From Mixophyes australis (taxonomy: Eukaryota > Chordata > Amphibia > Anura > Limnodynastidae), in NCBI GenBank assembly GCA_036250195.1, contig JAVHZZ010000010.1:76813423-76877422 (forward strand): 64,000 bases of DNA. Direction: 5' to 3'. Position 1 is the first letter of the stretch, and each line of letters begins with the position of its first letter. The translations under genes and the position numbers were made by a program. Below the pieces are notes generated by a model. It was not told the DNA's origin, searched no databases, and saw only the letters and a list, made by a program, of their open reading frames with translations. This document shows positions 35,405 through 45,918 of this stretch, piece by piece.

Positions 35405-35797
35405 TTAAGTTAAACTGTGCATCAGCCCCTCTGGGTCTGTCTGATTGCCGCTCCCTTCCACTTTCAGAATTTTCTAACCTGACAGATCAGTTCCAATCTA
35501 ATGCCTGCCAGTCTGGACCCTGCTGCTATAGGCTTATCAGCTGTTAGGCTAATGCACTTAAGAATCATAAGATCATCTCTATTGTACCAGCAAATAAATA
35601 GTAAATATGCTGTACCTGAGCAGAACATCACCACCAGAGCATTTCAGATGTGGACTGTTCCATGGAAAATTGTGGCCAGAATATTAAGAATTTGTAAATT
35701 ATTCTGAATAAAACAATGAAAGCATTTTTTAAAAAAATGATTTTATGGAAAGTATCAAGACACTTATAGAAAATAAATTTGCCTTTGATTCTATACT
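35405..35797. other. Non-coding spacer
   Basis: I see no feature in this stretch apart from the 5-bp target copy atact at its right end (35793-35797). Confidence 0.4.
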
Positions 35798-36080
35798 CAG
35801 TGGCGCACGCAGGGGGGGGGGGGGGGTTTCTGAGTCTCCAGAAACCCCCCCCCCCCGTGCTAACTTAGTGGCCGCTATAGCTGCACTGTCCTATACAGCA
35901 GCCGCGGCGCTGTCAAAGAAGCGTCCGCGGCGGTGCTGTAGTGTATACAGCACCGCCGCGGCTGCTGTATAGGACAGCGCTGAAGAAACGGCGCAGCAGC
36001 TCTCGCGGGGGTGGTTTTTATTTGGGGTAGGGGGGGAAACCCCCCCCCCCCCCCCCCCGACAATCCTCCGTTCGCCCCTG
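35798..36080. mobile_element. Foldback MITE, family A, copy 1 (283 bp)
   Basis: The ends are CAGTGGCGCACGCAGGGG and, read inward from the right, CAGGGGCGAACGGAGG. The 5-bp sequence atact lies on both sides (35793-35797 and 36081-36085). G and C runs lie near both ends and a large inverted repeat (CTGTCCTATACAGCAGCCGC and its complement) fills the middle. It matches the element at 59223-59506. A 5-bp duplication suits a hAT5-like group, but that assignment is inferred. Confidence 0.83.
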
Positions 36081-36093
36081 ATACTGTACCCAG

Positions 36094-36205
36094 CAGTGGT
36101 GGAAGTTGACATTTAGAAGTGGCGGTATGGAAAATGTAATGAGAATGTAAGTGAATGTAATTTTGTTTTACAATGAAGGCAATAGAAGAAGTGGTGGCAT
36201 GACAG
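36094..36205. mobile_element. MITE fragment, family B
   Basis: CAGTGGTGGAAGTTGACATT and TTTAGAAGTGGCGGTATGG match, in opposite orientation, the MITE at 37442-37576. The right end is not evident, so this copy appears truncated. Confidence 0.6.
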
Positions 36206-38699
36206 ATGTGTTAGCAATTTGGCTTCATGTATACTGTGAGCAACTCAAATTTCATGTATTGGAGATAAGTTATTATACTTGAATTTTATGATGTGATACA
36301 ATCAACTTGTGTGAAAGTAGCCAGTGTGCTCCTCTCATGTACATTGCTTCTCTGTATTCAAAGTAAATTATGTATTTGTACCTGTCCTATGTATATACTG
36401 CATGAGATTGACCCTGAGCATCTGACATTCATATTTGCTCAGATTTGAATACTAGACACAAAAATTTTACTTAACCGTGTTTGTACTAGCCGATAATCTA
36501 TTAAACAAATAGTCCAGTTCTTTTTAGGCTTCATTTGCTTTAATAAATGCCTATTTCATTTGTTTGACTATACAATAAGTCACCTAGCTTTGTTAATTTG
36601 TGTATCGCTGTTCAGCCCAGTCTGCAAATCACATCTTTATATTCAAGTAAACTACTCATTGCTGTAGTGAAGTCTGCAGGCCTCCCTCTCCTTCTGCTAA
36701 TGATTAGTGCGGACTGCTGACATCATTGAGCTTCTAAATCACTAACTGACTGTGAGCTCCAATCCCAGCATCCCAGTTTAGTAAAGCTTATTTTAAAAAT
36801 AGATAATTGTCATTTACGTTAGCTGTAATACTGCACAGCAGATATGCAGGTATGCCATAACAATGCAGCTGTCAGCAATACTGATTCTAAATGCTTTAAT
36901 GTGACATGTATATTGCATTTCAATGGTTTTGATTAGAAATTTAGTCAAATGGCTTGTTTATTTTTATACTCATACAACAGTTATGCTTCACACCACACAA
37001 CAAGCAGGTCAGTTTTGTTAGTGAGACCTAAGTGGGAGAGACATATCTAGATTATTGTGTCCTATGTGCCAGGGGTCAAGTTTAAAGGTATGCCAGGGGG
37101 TCATCTGACTCTCTATAAAGACAACGTGCTCAGCAGAGTATATACAGTGGAGAGTAGAGTGTATAAATTATGCTGGCACACGTGCTGTGATATCTGCAGT
37201 GACATTGGCCCTTTAGCACAATATTGCAGCATATGTGGTCTCAATGTGAACTGCATACCTGAAAATAATACTGTTGACATTGAAATTTTAGTAAATGTGG
37301 TTATAAGGTAACTACAGATGTAGGCTACTTGTGTGAGAAGATTGAAACAAGCCAGGGAGAAACTTCTGACCTAGTACAGGACAATATTACTGGATGTCCA
37401 TTGGAAAAGGCCCAAGGTCAGATCAAGGGAATACCTTCACCCAGTGGTGGTTGTGGGCTGGTATACTGTGGTATGTCATACCGCCACTTCTCCTACTGCC
37501 TTCATTGTAACGCTATCAAACTCCATTCACTTACATGTTCCATACCGCCACTTCTAAATTTCCACTGCGACCACTGCATTCACCTCTATAAACACAAGAT
37601 GAAAAAAGTTAGCAAACACTAACTGCAACTAAGGTCTGCTGTTTCAGTAAATACAATGGGTTGAGTTACTGAGTATCTCATTTGTGTGTTACTCAGCCAG
37701 ACATTTTTATAACAATGTGATGTGTCACCATGATGACAAAATGGCTGATTTATGTGCTAAATCTGTCATCGCGCAATTTGTTTGATGGCCATACTTTTGG
37801 AGTAAGGCAATATACAATATGATACATACTTACGCAATATAAACTTTGATCCACTTTTTTGGTGACCAAATACATACACACAATACATATTTTTATAGAG
37901 TTTTTGGTAACCCCACAAAAGTGACTCAATTGTCAGTAGTGGGGTTTTATGCTTTAAGCTCATATTCATCTTCTCTCTACCCATTTATGTATCACTTTTA
38001 GTCATTTGGGGTGATTTACTAAAAAGCCTTAAATGTGATAAAGTGCAGAAAGCCAACTTTGGCTTCCATTAGTCTCACCTTTACCGGACTGAGAGATCTT
38101 AATGCTGATTGGTTACTAGGGGTTACTGCACATAGATAACATTAGTAAATCTCACTTTAGAATAACATTTTGTTTTCATCCATAAACCATTATCTATTTT
38201 GAGCATGACATTGGCCAGCGGAAGGGGGACATTTGCCCCCCACCCCAGTCCCATAGTTGGCTATCTTGGACTGGGTCACTGGACCACCTGCATTTTTTTC
38301 CCTTTAAAATGTTCCTAATAGGCTGCTGAGTTGAATTTTGGCCCCCGGGCTAAAATCTGCCAGACACTGGCAGATGGAAACATATGTTGTTACTTCAGCT
38401 GAGCAATGGGATTGGGTCACATGTGGATAGTTGGTCCCATTGGAAGATTTTGACAGATCCACCTCTGCAGCACACCTTTAATGTGGTCAACAGAAAACTA
38501 TATAGGTCCTCTGCCGAATGGATTTACCATTATGCCCAAAAATGATTCAAACAATTTTCATTGGATATTGCTCAGTGACAATAGCTTTAATGGCTGCCAG
38601 AATACTTTATTTATTTTCTTATTACATTCTATTTTCTTCCAATTTATTCTGTTATTTGTCTTCTTACTGATTTAATTACTATGTTTTACTCTCTGCTAG
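36206..38699 (+). other. drd4 last intron, 3' part
   Basis: Apart from the MITE at 37442 and a possible MITE with TGATTTACTAAA and TTAGTAAATCTCA ends (about 38010-38155), I see nothing structured. A G/C-rich part at 38215-38375 may be a further decayed element. The stretch ends at a pyrimidine-rich tract and the acceptor TTTTACTCTCTGCTAG before 38700. No earlier drd4 exon was found. Confidence 0.55.
37442..37576. mobile_element. hAT-like MITE, family B (135 bp)
   Basis: The element begins CAGTGGTGGTTGTGGGC and ends GCGACCACTG. The flanks ccttcacc (37434-37441) and cattcacc (37577-37584) match at 7 of 8 positions. Confidence 0.75.
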
Positions 38700-38902
38700 G
38701 TGCATTTCTGTTCTGTTGGACACCGTTCTTTGTGGTGCACATCACCCGGGCTCTGTGTGAGTCGTGTTATATCCCTGAGCCGCTCTTCAGCACGGTCACG
38801 TGGTTGGGATACGTCAATAGTGCCCTGAACCCTGTCATCTACACCATATTCAACACCGAGTTTAGGAACTATTTTCGCAAAGTCCTTCGGTTGTGTTGCT
38901 GA
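38700..38902 (+). CDS. drd4: Dopamine receptor D4, last coding exon
   Basis: D4 is a G-protein-coupled receptor of the plasma membrane that couples dopamine to Gi/o. This 203-bp exon follows a TGCTAG acceptor and starts two bases into a codon. It encodes the rest of TM6 with the [12 protein letters not shown] motif (CWxP switch), the third extracellular loop with two cysteines, and TM7 with [17 protein letters not shown], including the NPxxY motif. The short tail ([14 protein letters not shown]) ends in two cysteines, typical palmitoylation sites of D4. The stop is at 38900-38902. The splice position within TM6 and the CC ending fit D4 better than D2 or D3, whose tails end differently. The exons for TM1-TM5 and the third loop are not in the window. 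Confidence 0.93.
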
Positions 38903-39620
38903 CCCATCTGGATTTTGGACAGTACATAGGACAACGTGTCCTGTTGATTATGTAATAACTTAAGAAATCAGTTCTTCTAAACTTCACAGTGGACTTAAAT
39001 TGAGAGATTGTTGTCAACTCAACTATATTTTATTGATTGACAATTCCTGGTAAGTGATCGGAGTCTCCCGCAGGACAAGAAGAATGCTACATATCTCACC
39101 ATGCTTCTTTGATGATCCCGATGTAAGTCTGGAAATGTCCTTGGTTTATTTTGTACTACAGATGAAAACAGGTAAACTATAGAAATGGGTCATCTTCAAA
39201 TGTAGTTTCAATTTTCTCTACTATATCATGGCCCTCGTTGTTGGGATCTAAGACTTCATAATGAGATCATCTATTCTGAGTTCTTAGCAGGGCTTAATAA
39301 TGCATACAAGTTAAAATGATTATACAGATCTCTTAGTAAAGTTTGGTTGTGAAGAGCTTTCCATGAGTGGAAGTATGTACTAAAGTTACCTTGTTATCTC
39401 TAACCACTTTCTGCTGTGCAGAACCGGGGAGAAGACCTGTCCACAACAGCCACCTATGAATAATATATTAATGAAATGAGGGGAGATCCCTGAAAAAATA
39501 CTTACTTTGTGACCCTAAACAGTACTGGCGAAATGTATGTTTGTACAACAATTACCCATAATGCAGAACAGGAGAAAGATTTTGTATAGTTCAATAAACG
39601 ATTGTTTGTTACAACAAAAT
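38903..39620 (+). other. drd4: drd4 3' untranslated region (probable)
   Basis: The sequence after the stop codon has no coding features. An AATAAA polyadenylation signal lies at 39593-39598. The end near 39620 is an estimate from that signal. Confidence 0.55.
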
Positions 39621-39826
39621 GTTCCCTCTCTTACTGAATGTGAGCACATGATACAACACTGAAAACCCCACTTGGCGAATAGTCTTAGCGGCTCATATAG
39701 AGTTGGACATGCATGGATTATTTAATTGTGTAGGATAAACATTTTCATGCTGCATATGCATAAAAAAATCATGCACATAGCTCTGTATCCAGATACTTGA
39801 AAAGTGCTTTGGAATTTGCTGGTGCT

Positions 39827-40096
39827 CAGGGGCGGGCTGGCCCGGGGGGGCAGTGGGGCAGCGGCCCCCCGGGCCGCTCGGTCAGACCGCTATTAGGGCC
39901 GGGGGGGGGGTAGGCCGGCCGGCCGCAATATATCACATTTTCCCCCGCGACATCAGATGCGGCCGCGATAGCGCACAGGCGGCCGCATCACATGACAGGG
40001 GATGCGGCCGCGTCATCTATGATGCGGCCGCATCCCTTTTCATGGGATGCGGCCGCCTGTGTGCCCCCCGGGCTTCCCTCTCCCAGCCAGTGCCTG
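39827..40096. mobile_element. hAT MITE (270 bp) nested in a SINE tail
   Basis: The left end is CAGGGGCGGGCTGGCCCGG and the right end read inward is CAGGCACTGGCTGGGAG. The exact 8-bp sequence ctggtgct flanks both ends (39819-39826 and 40097-40104). The interior is G/C-rich, with repeated GATGCGGCCGC-like words. Joining the flanks gives GGAATTTGCTGGTGCTATAT followed by GATGATGATGAT, the 3' end of the SINE seen complete at 61757-62109, so the MITE inserted into an existing SINE copy. Confidence 0.85.
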
Positions 40097-40104
40097 CTGG
40101 TGCT

Positions 40105-41069
40105 ATATAAATAAATGTTGATGATGATGATCTTCAACTAGCAATCCCTTACATCTGGAGGGGGCACAATGGGGACAGGCAAGTGCGGGCATGGGTAAGC
40201 CGAGTACAGTACGGGTGTGTTCATGTAGACACATCACCAAATACACCTCTTAGGATTCCTATCACTTGTGGGTGCTGGAGGAATAATAAGCAATAATGAT
40301 GACTAACAGCAGCAGCACTATCTAACGAATTTGATTGGCTGGGTATTAACCCCTCCGGCTCATAGTACTTACATCATTAGCATTGTGGGTATATTATAGC
40401 ACATTAAGTCTATTTGCAGTACATAAGTGACATTTACTTTTATATTACTGCAGGAAAGAAGATTTCCATTTGATTTTTAAAGGTAGAAACTACAGGTGTG
40501 GAGGTGTTTCTATTTAATTACATTTTATATTGTTGTGTTTTAGCCAGGGTATGTGTTAGATGGGTCTTCTGTATGTCTGGGAACAGGTGAAGAACCATGT
40601 GATGTTAAGAAATAGTAATAAAAAATTATTTCTGAAGTTATTATTCAAAGCCAGCCCTGTGAGCTGGCAGGCAATGCATGTTGATGTGTCAAATCAAGAC
40701 GATGACAAGGAGGATGGAGTTGTGCAGGAGAATGCATTCTGAGCAACATTTTGCACACAGGATAATGGCCCAGCCCTGGTAGGTAGATGGGGAGATCATC
40801 ACCACTATTACATTTTAACTACAGCAGGTCCCTATCATATAGGTGTTATCAGTGACACACCTCTGCGGCACCAGTGTGACTAGGTGTGTAGAAAAGCAAA
40901 AAAATCTGTGAAAAAGTGTCACATAAAAAAAGTCTGACCTGGAGCAAACTTCAGGTCCCCTTTAAATAACGAGAGGACATTCAGGGGAGGGGAGGGTGTC
41001 ATTAAGACGGCATGTATTTTTATGTAAATGGTAGCACTACATTCAGTTTAAAAAATAAATTAAGGAAAA
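40105..41069. other. drd4-deaf1 intergenic space
   Basis: The beginning is the rest of the SINE tail (GATGATGATGAT to about 40130). I see no gene in the remainder. The two genes face each other tail to tail across this stretch. Confidence 0.5.
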
Positions 41070-41789
41070 GCAAAAACTTTTTTTGCAGTATTTATTAAAC
41101 AATGTCAGTAAAACAGCAGCTCCATGCAGAATCAATCTAGCATTTCCAGAAGTGTGATAAAAAATAATACATTGTTCTTATTCTCTCATATATAATACAT
41201 GTCTGTACAATTTAAAATGAATCACAAAATGGGCATTGTAAACACTGTATCAATTCAGTCTTTGTATAGACAGAAGGCTCGGGCCACATATTCATGTGAC
41301 AAAGGACACAGTATATCCCATCTACAAGCAATCTTGTGTTTCCCATTCTAACATCTCACCTGTAGCCATGTTGTCCTCGGCACTCATAGGGCATTGTATT
41401 CTGAATAATCTAAGCAGCATATTAGTTACCTTACATCCAGTGATGTCAGATTTGTTTAATACGTTGCTCGCAGCAGAACATTAGAAACCTATTTATGGTA
41501 TACTGGTACCATAATAATTAGTCGTCATTTTAGTGTATGGCATGATTTTTGATTTTCACAACAATAGTAAGAGCCAATTACAATGAGGTCCTCTTTATGC
41601 CTGATAGATAGTTCTCCGCAGACACATTTCAGGCCGCGCACCGGATTCTGCATTGGTAAGAAATTTCTCCCTGGTCCGGGGCGAAAAATAATGAAACAAA
41701 CCATCTAGAGACGGTGTTTGTACTTTAGTTTCAGCTTTTGGTCAACAGAATATTAAAAACTCTTTGCAGGACATAGTACTTAAAGATGA
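41070..41789 (-). other. deaf1: deaf1 3' untranslated region (probable)
   Basis: The sequence follows the deaf1 stop codon on the - strand. An AATAAA signal occurs on the - strand at 41091-41096, giving an estimated end near 41070. There are no coding features. Confidence 0.5.
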
Positions 41790-41882
41790 TCAGACTGGAT
41801 CCTTCTCTGTGACGTGAACATCCTCAGCATGAACTGACAAGGTAGCTGCCTGACCACAGAGGTGCTGGTGATCTTTCCAGTC
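41790..41882 (-). CDS. deaf1: DEAF1, last coding exon (end of MYND finger)
   Basis: The exon follows a TTTATAG acceptor, starts in phase 0 and reads [17 protein letters not shown] followed by [13 protein letters not shown] and a TGA stop at 41790-41792. The histidine and cysteine in DHQHLC are the last two zinc ligands of the MYND domain, which mediates protein contacts with co-repressors. It joins directly to the exon at 49731-49820 across a 7.8-kb intron that contains a whole 6-kb hAT element. Confidence 0.95.
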   Translation of the reverse strand, partial: DWKDHQHLCGQAATLSVHAEDVHVTEKDPV

Positions 41883-42119
41883 CTATAAATAGCAAATCAG
41901 AGGTGTAGATAAAAAAAAAGTTATTTTGCAATGCCATACAAGTTTGTTTCATCGTTATATTACCTTAAAACTTTTACAAATAAAGGAACTTAAAAAAAAT
42001 AAAAAAAAGCTGTTTCAGCTGTTTAGATTTCAGAGTAATCTTAGCAGGACACGATGAGTTATTAATGGATCACTATTCCACATTTACACAGGTATATAAT
42101 GACCGCAATACTACATGGG

Positions 42120-42300
42120 TTACAACAGATATTTCCTCTGTTGTACATTATTATTATTATTATTATTATGGTATCTTTTTATTTATAGAGTACTGACATA
42201 TTATGCAGGGCTGTACATTGATGCGATGATGACATGACACAAACAAATGACATGAAACAGAAGATAAAGATGGTCTTGCCCAAATGAGCTGGCAACCATA
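42120..42300 (-). repeat. SINE 3'-end fragment, reverse orientation
   Basis: An ATT repeat (about 42147-42170) is followed by TTTATTTATAGAGTACTGAC and GCAGGGCTGTACA. Read on the - strand this resembles the tail of the SINE at 61757-62109 (TACAGCGCTGCGGAAT, CTATATAAATA). Confidence 0.5.
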
Positions 42301-42774
42301 GCTGTCCTTCCCCATTCATCATAACGGAACGTCCTACCTCTACAGGTTCTAGAAGAGGCTTTTGCTTGCATGCTGCACAGGCGATAATGTGGTTATTTGT
42401 CAGTGTGGAGCCTGGTGTTTCTCTCTAGTGTCATGCTTGCTGTTGCAAAAAGAGCCAGGAGGCTTGTTCCCCATATATGATAGCAGCTGAAGTCACCCAG
42501 GAGTGTCACTCCATATGACAACCCAAGTTCACTTGCAGGTACTTTTATACATGTCATTGGAACTCCAGTATAACTTCTAATAATCCTTAAGTTTTGTACG
42601 ATGTGATCCTCCTTTTTAGGCGGGATTTACCTTTACCTTGTTATAATAGTAAGTACTGATGACATATGTAGTATTTAAACTTTGGACACAGTAACAGAAG
42701 AAGGCATGTGGCCTCCATACTTTATAAAGCCACAAGGCTATTAAAAATATATTGTATTAACAAAATTAACATTA

Positions 42775-42950
42775 GGGGGTATATTTACTAAACTGCAGGT
42801 TTGAAAAAGTGGAGATGTTGCCTATAGCAACCAATCAGATTCTAGCTGTTATTTCGTAGAATGTACTAAATAAATAATAACTAGAATCTGATTGGTTGCT
42901 ATAGGCAACATCTCCACTTTTTCAAACCTGCAGTTTAGTAAACATACTCC
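42775..42950. mobile_element. Palindromic Harbinger-like MITE, copy 1 (176 bp)
   Basis: Nearly the whole element is one inverted repeat: TTTACTAAACTGCAGGTTTG, GAAAAAGTGGAGATGTTGCC and TATAGCAACCAATCAGATTC recur inverted in the right half. The flanks are TTA (left) and TAA (right), a decayed three-base target duplication. A second copy is at 60846-61020. Confidence 0.85.
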
Positions 42951-43364
42951 TAAGAGACAAGAGTCACAGGACAACAATGAAAGAGACACCAGGTACACAC
43001 TGTATTTATATTGCTGTTTGTAATTGTAATCATAATTCATCAATAAATATTGTCTATCTTCAATAAAATGTTGTCTGAGCATTTACCACCCCAATAAAAA
43101 CACTGTCTGCTGTGATATAATAAAAAGTCTGTGGTTTAGAGACATTGCTGCACCTTCCAGGTCAGGCTACACTTTGTTTTCCTAGGACGCAGACAGCTGT
43201 CTCCTTCATAGACATTCATTAATGTAATGATATTGGCTGTCCCAGCAGATCAGCAATCACAATAACAACGTTACGTTTTACAAAAATGTTTGGCTGGAAT
43301 GGTAACTGCAATAAACAATTGTTTATTGACACTGTCTATTAGGTGATAATCTGTCAATAACCTG

Positions 43365-43372
43365 ATTATAAC
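43365..43372. repeat. Target site duplication of hAT element 3, left
   Basis: The sequence attataac is repeated exactly at 49404-49411. Confidence 0.9.
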
Positions 43373-43784
43373 TAGAGATGTTCACCAACACCCGTGTTCT
43401 GGTTTTGGATCTAGATCAACTTTGTGTTTTGGTTCTGGTTTTGGTTTAGGCAAAACCGACCTTGCGTGTTTTGGTTTCGGATCCCAATTTTTTTTCTAAA
43501 ATCCCTATTTTTTTTCTAAAATCACATAATTTTCCTTTTTTTTTTCCTACATTATTATTAACCTCAATAACACTAATTTCGAATCATTTGCAGTCAATTG
43601 TGACCACCTCACAGGTCACAATATTATTTCCATATACTTTCAAACAAAGACGGCAGCGACCTGGCCGGATGCTAAGTGCCAGAGCAATGACTCAAACACA
43701 CGGCAGTTCCTAGCACATCTAGGAAACATTGCCACACAGCAGTGGCAGAAAAGAAAAGTGGTGCAAGATGAAATTGTCCTTGGA

Positions 43785-44001
43785 TCATGAAATCAGCTAT
43801 GGTTCATTTGATCGCTCCACCCATTCCTTGAATAACTGTGGTAATTCTAAAGCTAATACATGGCGACGAGCGCTGACACCCCCCCCCCCCCCCCCTCCCG
43901 GGGTTGAGTGCTTTTATCAGACCTAGACCAATCCAGGGTGCCAGACAATGCACTAAACAGAGCCATTGTAATTCCCAGCAAAAAGTGAGTTCATCACTGA
44001 G
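43785..44001 (+). pseudogene. 18S rRNA fragment fused to the NSMCE2 C-terminus
   Basis: TCATGAAATCAGCTATGGTT, CATTTGATCGCTCCACCC, GGTAATTCTAAAGCTAATA and CATGGCGACGAGCGCTGAC follow 18S rRNA to about 43942, with a run of 16 C replacing part of it. It continues directly into CAGACAATGCACTAAACAG, the NSMCE2 C-terminal segment (DNALNRAI), down to the CATCACTGA end. Compared with the copy at 25612-26455, the SP-RING stretch between 18S and DNAL is deleted; the two breakpoints share only a couple of bases. Confidence 0.82.
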
Positions 44002-45550
44002 CTTTGAATGAGCCCCAATTCCCACAAAATTATAATATAGTTAGGTACCTTTTATGTAAAGTTCAGATTAAACACCTGATGAAACAGCAGCAAAGTGGAA
44101 GGTAATACATATACACGTCTATTTAGACATCCATTCTTACATTACTTCTGCAAGCAACGTTATTCTTTGTTAATAAAACTGTTGTCTTTATACCATTCAA
44201 AAAAATTGAAAATCCTCCACCATTCTTTGGACGTTGATAGTTGATAGTAAGATCGGGTAATGTTACAGCAGAGGTGTCACTAATTCTGGTCAATTCTTTT
44301 ACAGTAGACAAGACCAGATATCAAAATGTTGTGCTGAGTCATCTGCATCATAGACGGGTGTCAAACAATTTTGCTAAGCACACAACAGTATATAGCACAT
44401 TTACTACAAGGAGGGTACCACTGCACTAGGTATCGCTATTCCAGTATCAAAATATAATTACAAATGTTAGAATAGTTTACTGGGTGGTGCACTATTACAC
44501 AAGTACCCTGCTGCTGCAAATATTCACTCCTTGCTACCTGTATTAACCTAACTATCACTCACCCTTGTATGGGTCATTTATTAATCTAAATGTATGTGTG
44601 TGTGTATGATTGCCAAACGGCCCTACCGCTATTTAGTAGGTGAACTAACAGATATATCAGGTGCTTGATTGGTAGCAGTTCACTAGTGTGTGTATGCAGG
44701 ACTGCACAAACGGCACTATCAATATTAGTAGGAGAACTACAGACATATCAAGCGCCTGTTTGTTAGCAGTTCAGTAGTATATTACAGGGACAAAGGATTA
44801 CTAGATTATACAAACTAATCAACATTAGTCAGAGTTCCTTTTAGCCCCAGAAATACTACTTAATAATAATATATATTAGTACTCAACTTGGTGTGAGCTT
44901 GTATAAACATGAGGATATACTTATATAATAAAATGCTCCTTACATCATCAGAGGTTTGAGTCAACATATAAGCTCATTACCTTATAAATTGTGTCAACTG
45001 TAATCATATGACCATTGGTTCCAATCAAGATAACCTCAGTACACACAGCATACATTTTCAGTTGCAATGGTATCTTAGGTAGTCAAATATAATTAGAAGA
45101 GGAGTGACTATTATATACTGATTAGCTTTATATATATTGATAACAAGTAGCAGGGCATAGCAATTTAATTTGCTATTTTAATTCACTTCAGTCACTTTAA
45201 TATTTCGCTATTCAATTAGGAGGTATATTTTAAGTATATTAATAAAGTACAAGTTTTTTATTTTTAACAAGTAGATCGCTGAGTGCCTTCCAATACACAA
45301 TTCTTTCTACCCTCTTCATAATAGTATATAGCACATGTAGGTAACATTGGCACACAGCGGTAGCTGAAATTTAAAGTGGTGCCAGATGGAATTGTCCTTA
45401 AGACCTCCCACCCACCTGTATGCTGGATCTTAAAAAGGACATGCACACTTTAACATACCAAGCACTTCAGCGACAAGAAGTGCCACTTTTGAGGCTGGAG
45501 TGCCTCAAAAGTGGAACCCCACAAAACAAGCTACCAATAGCTTAGCTGCC

Positions 45551-45575
45551 TAACAGTGCTGTCAATGAACTCTAC
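45551..45575. repeat. Direct repeat left of the NSMCE2 insertion
   Basis: This 25-bp sequence matches 45894-45918 at 23 of 25 positions, differing at its 6th base (G/A) and 13th base (C/T). It may be the target duplication of a retroposition event. Confidence 0.6.
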
Positions 45576-45893
45576 ATTATTAAACCATGTCTGCTCGTGA
45601 TGCATCTTTAATCTCCTTCTCTTCTGTGGATACCTCCCTCTCATCCATGAAGAAATGCCAAACTTATGTAGACACAGGAATGGATATTATAACTGGAGTG
45701 GCATTAGATCTGCTTCAGACAGACTGTGACACAGAACATGTGGGCAGCATGGAATCTGTCAAGTTGGAATAAGGTGCACTGAACAGAGATTTAAACCAAT
45801 ATATAGATGCAGTTGAGGAGACCATACTTAAGTTAAAATGTGACCCACTGGATGAGATCCCGAAAGCTAACAATGGCCTTAAGGCACTTAAGG
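45576..45893 (+). pseudogene. nsmce2: NSMCE2 N-terminal pseudogene fragment
   Basis: An ATG at 45587 opens a 61-codon frame, [20 protein letters not shown] onward, with [33 protein letters not shown] and then TAA. Reading through the stop continues GALNRDLNQYIDAVEETILK and LKCDPLDEIP, as in NSMCE2, so the TAA replaces what is probably a tyrosine codon. The same TAA is present in the copy at 25612-26455. Homology ends at about 45863 and a short unrelated stretch follows. The insert is bracketed by 23/25 direct repeats. No introns are present, consistent with an mRNA origin. Confidence 0.85.
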
Positions 45894-45918
45894 TAACAAT
45901 GCTGTTAATGAACTCTAC
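45894..45918. repeat. Direct repeat right of the NSMCE2 insertion
   Basis: It matches 45551-45575 at 23 of 25 positions. Confidence 0.6.
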
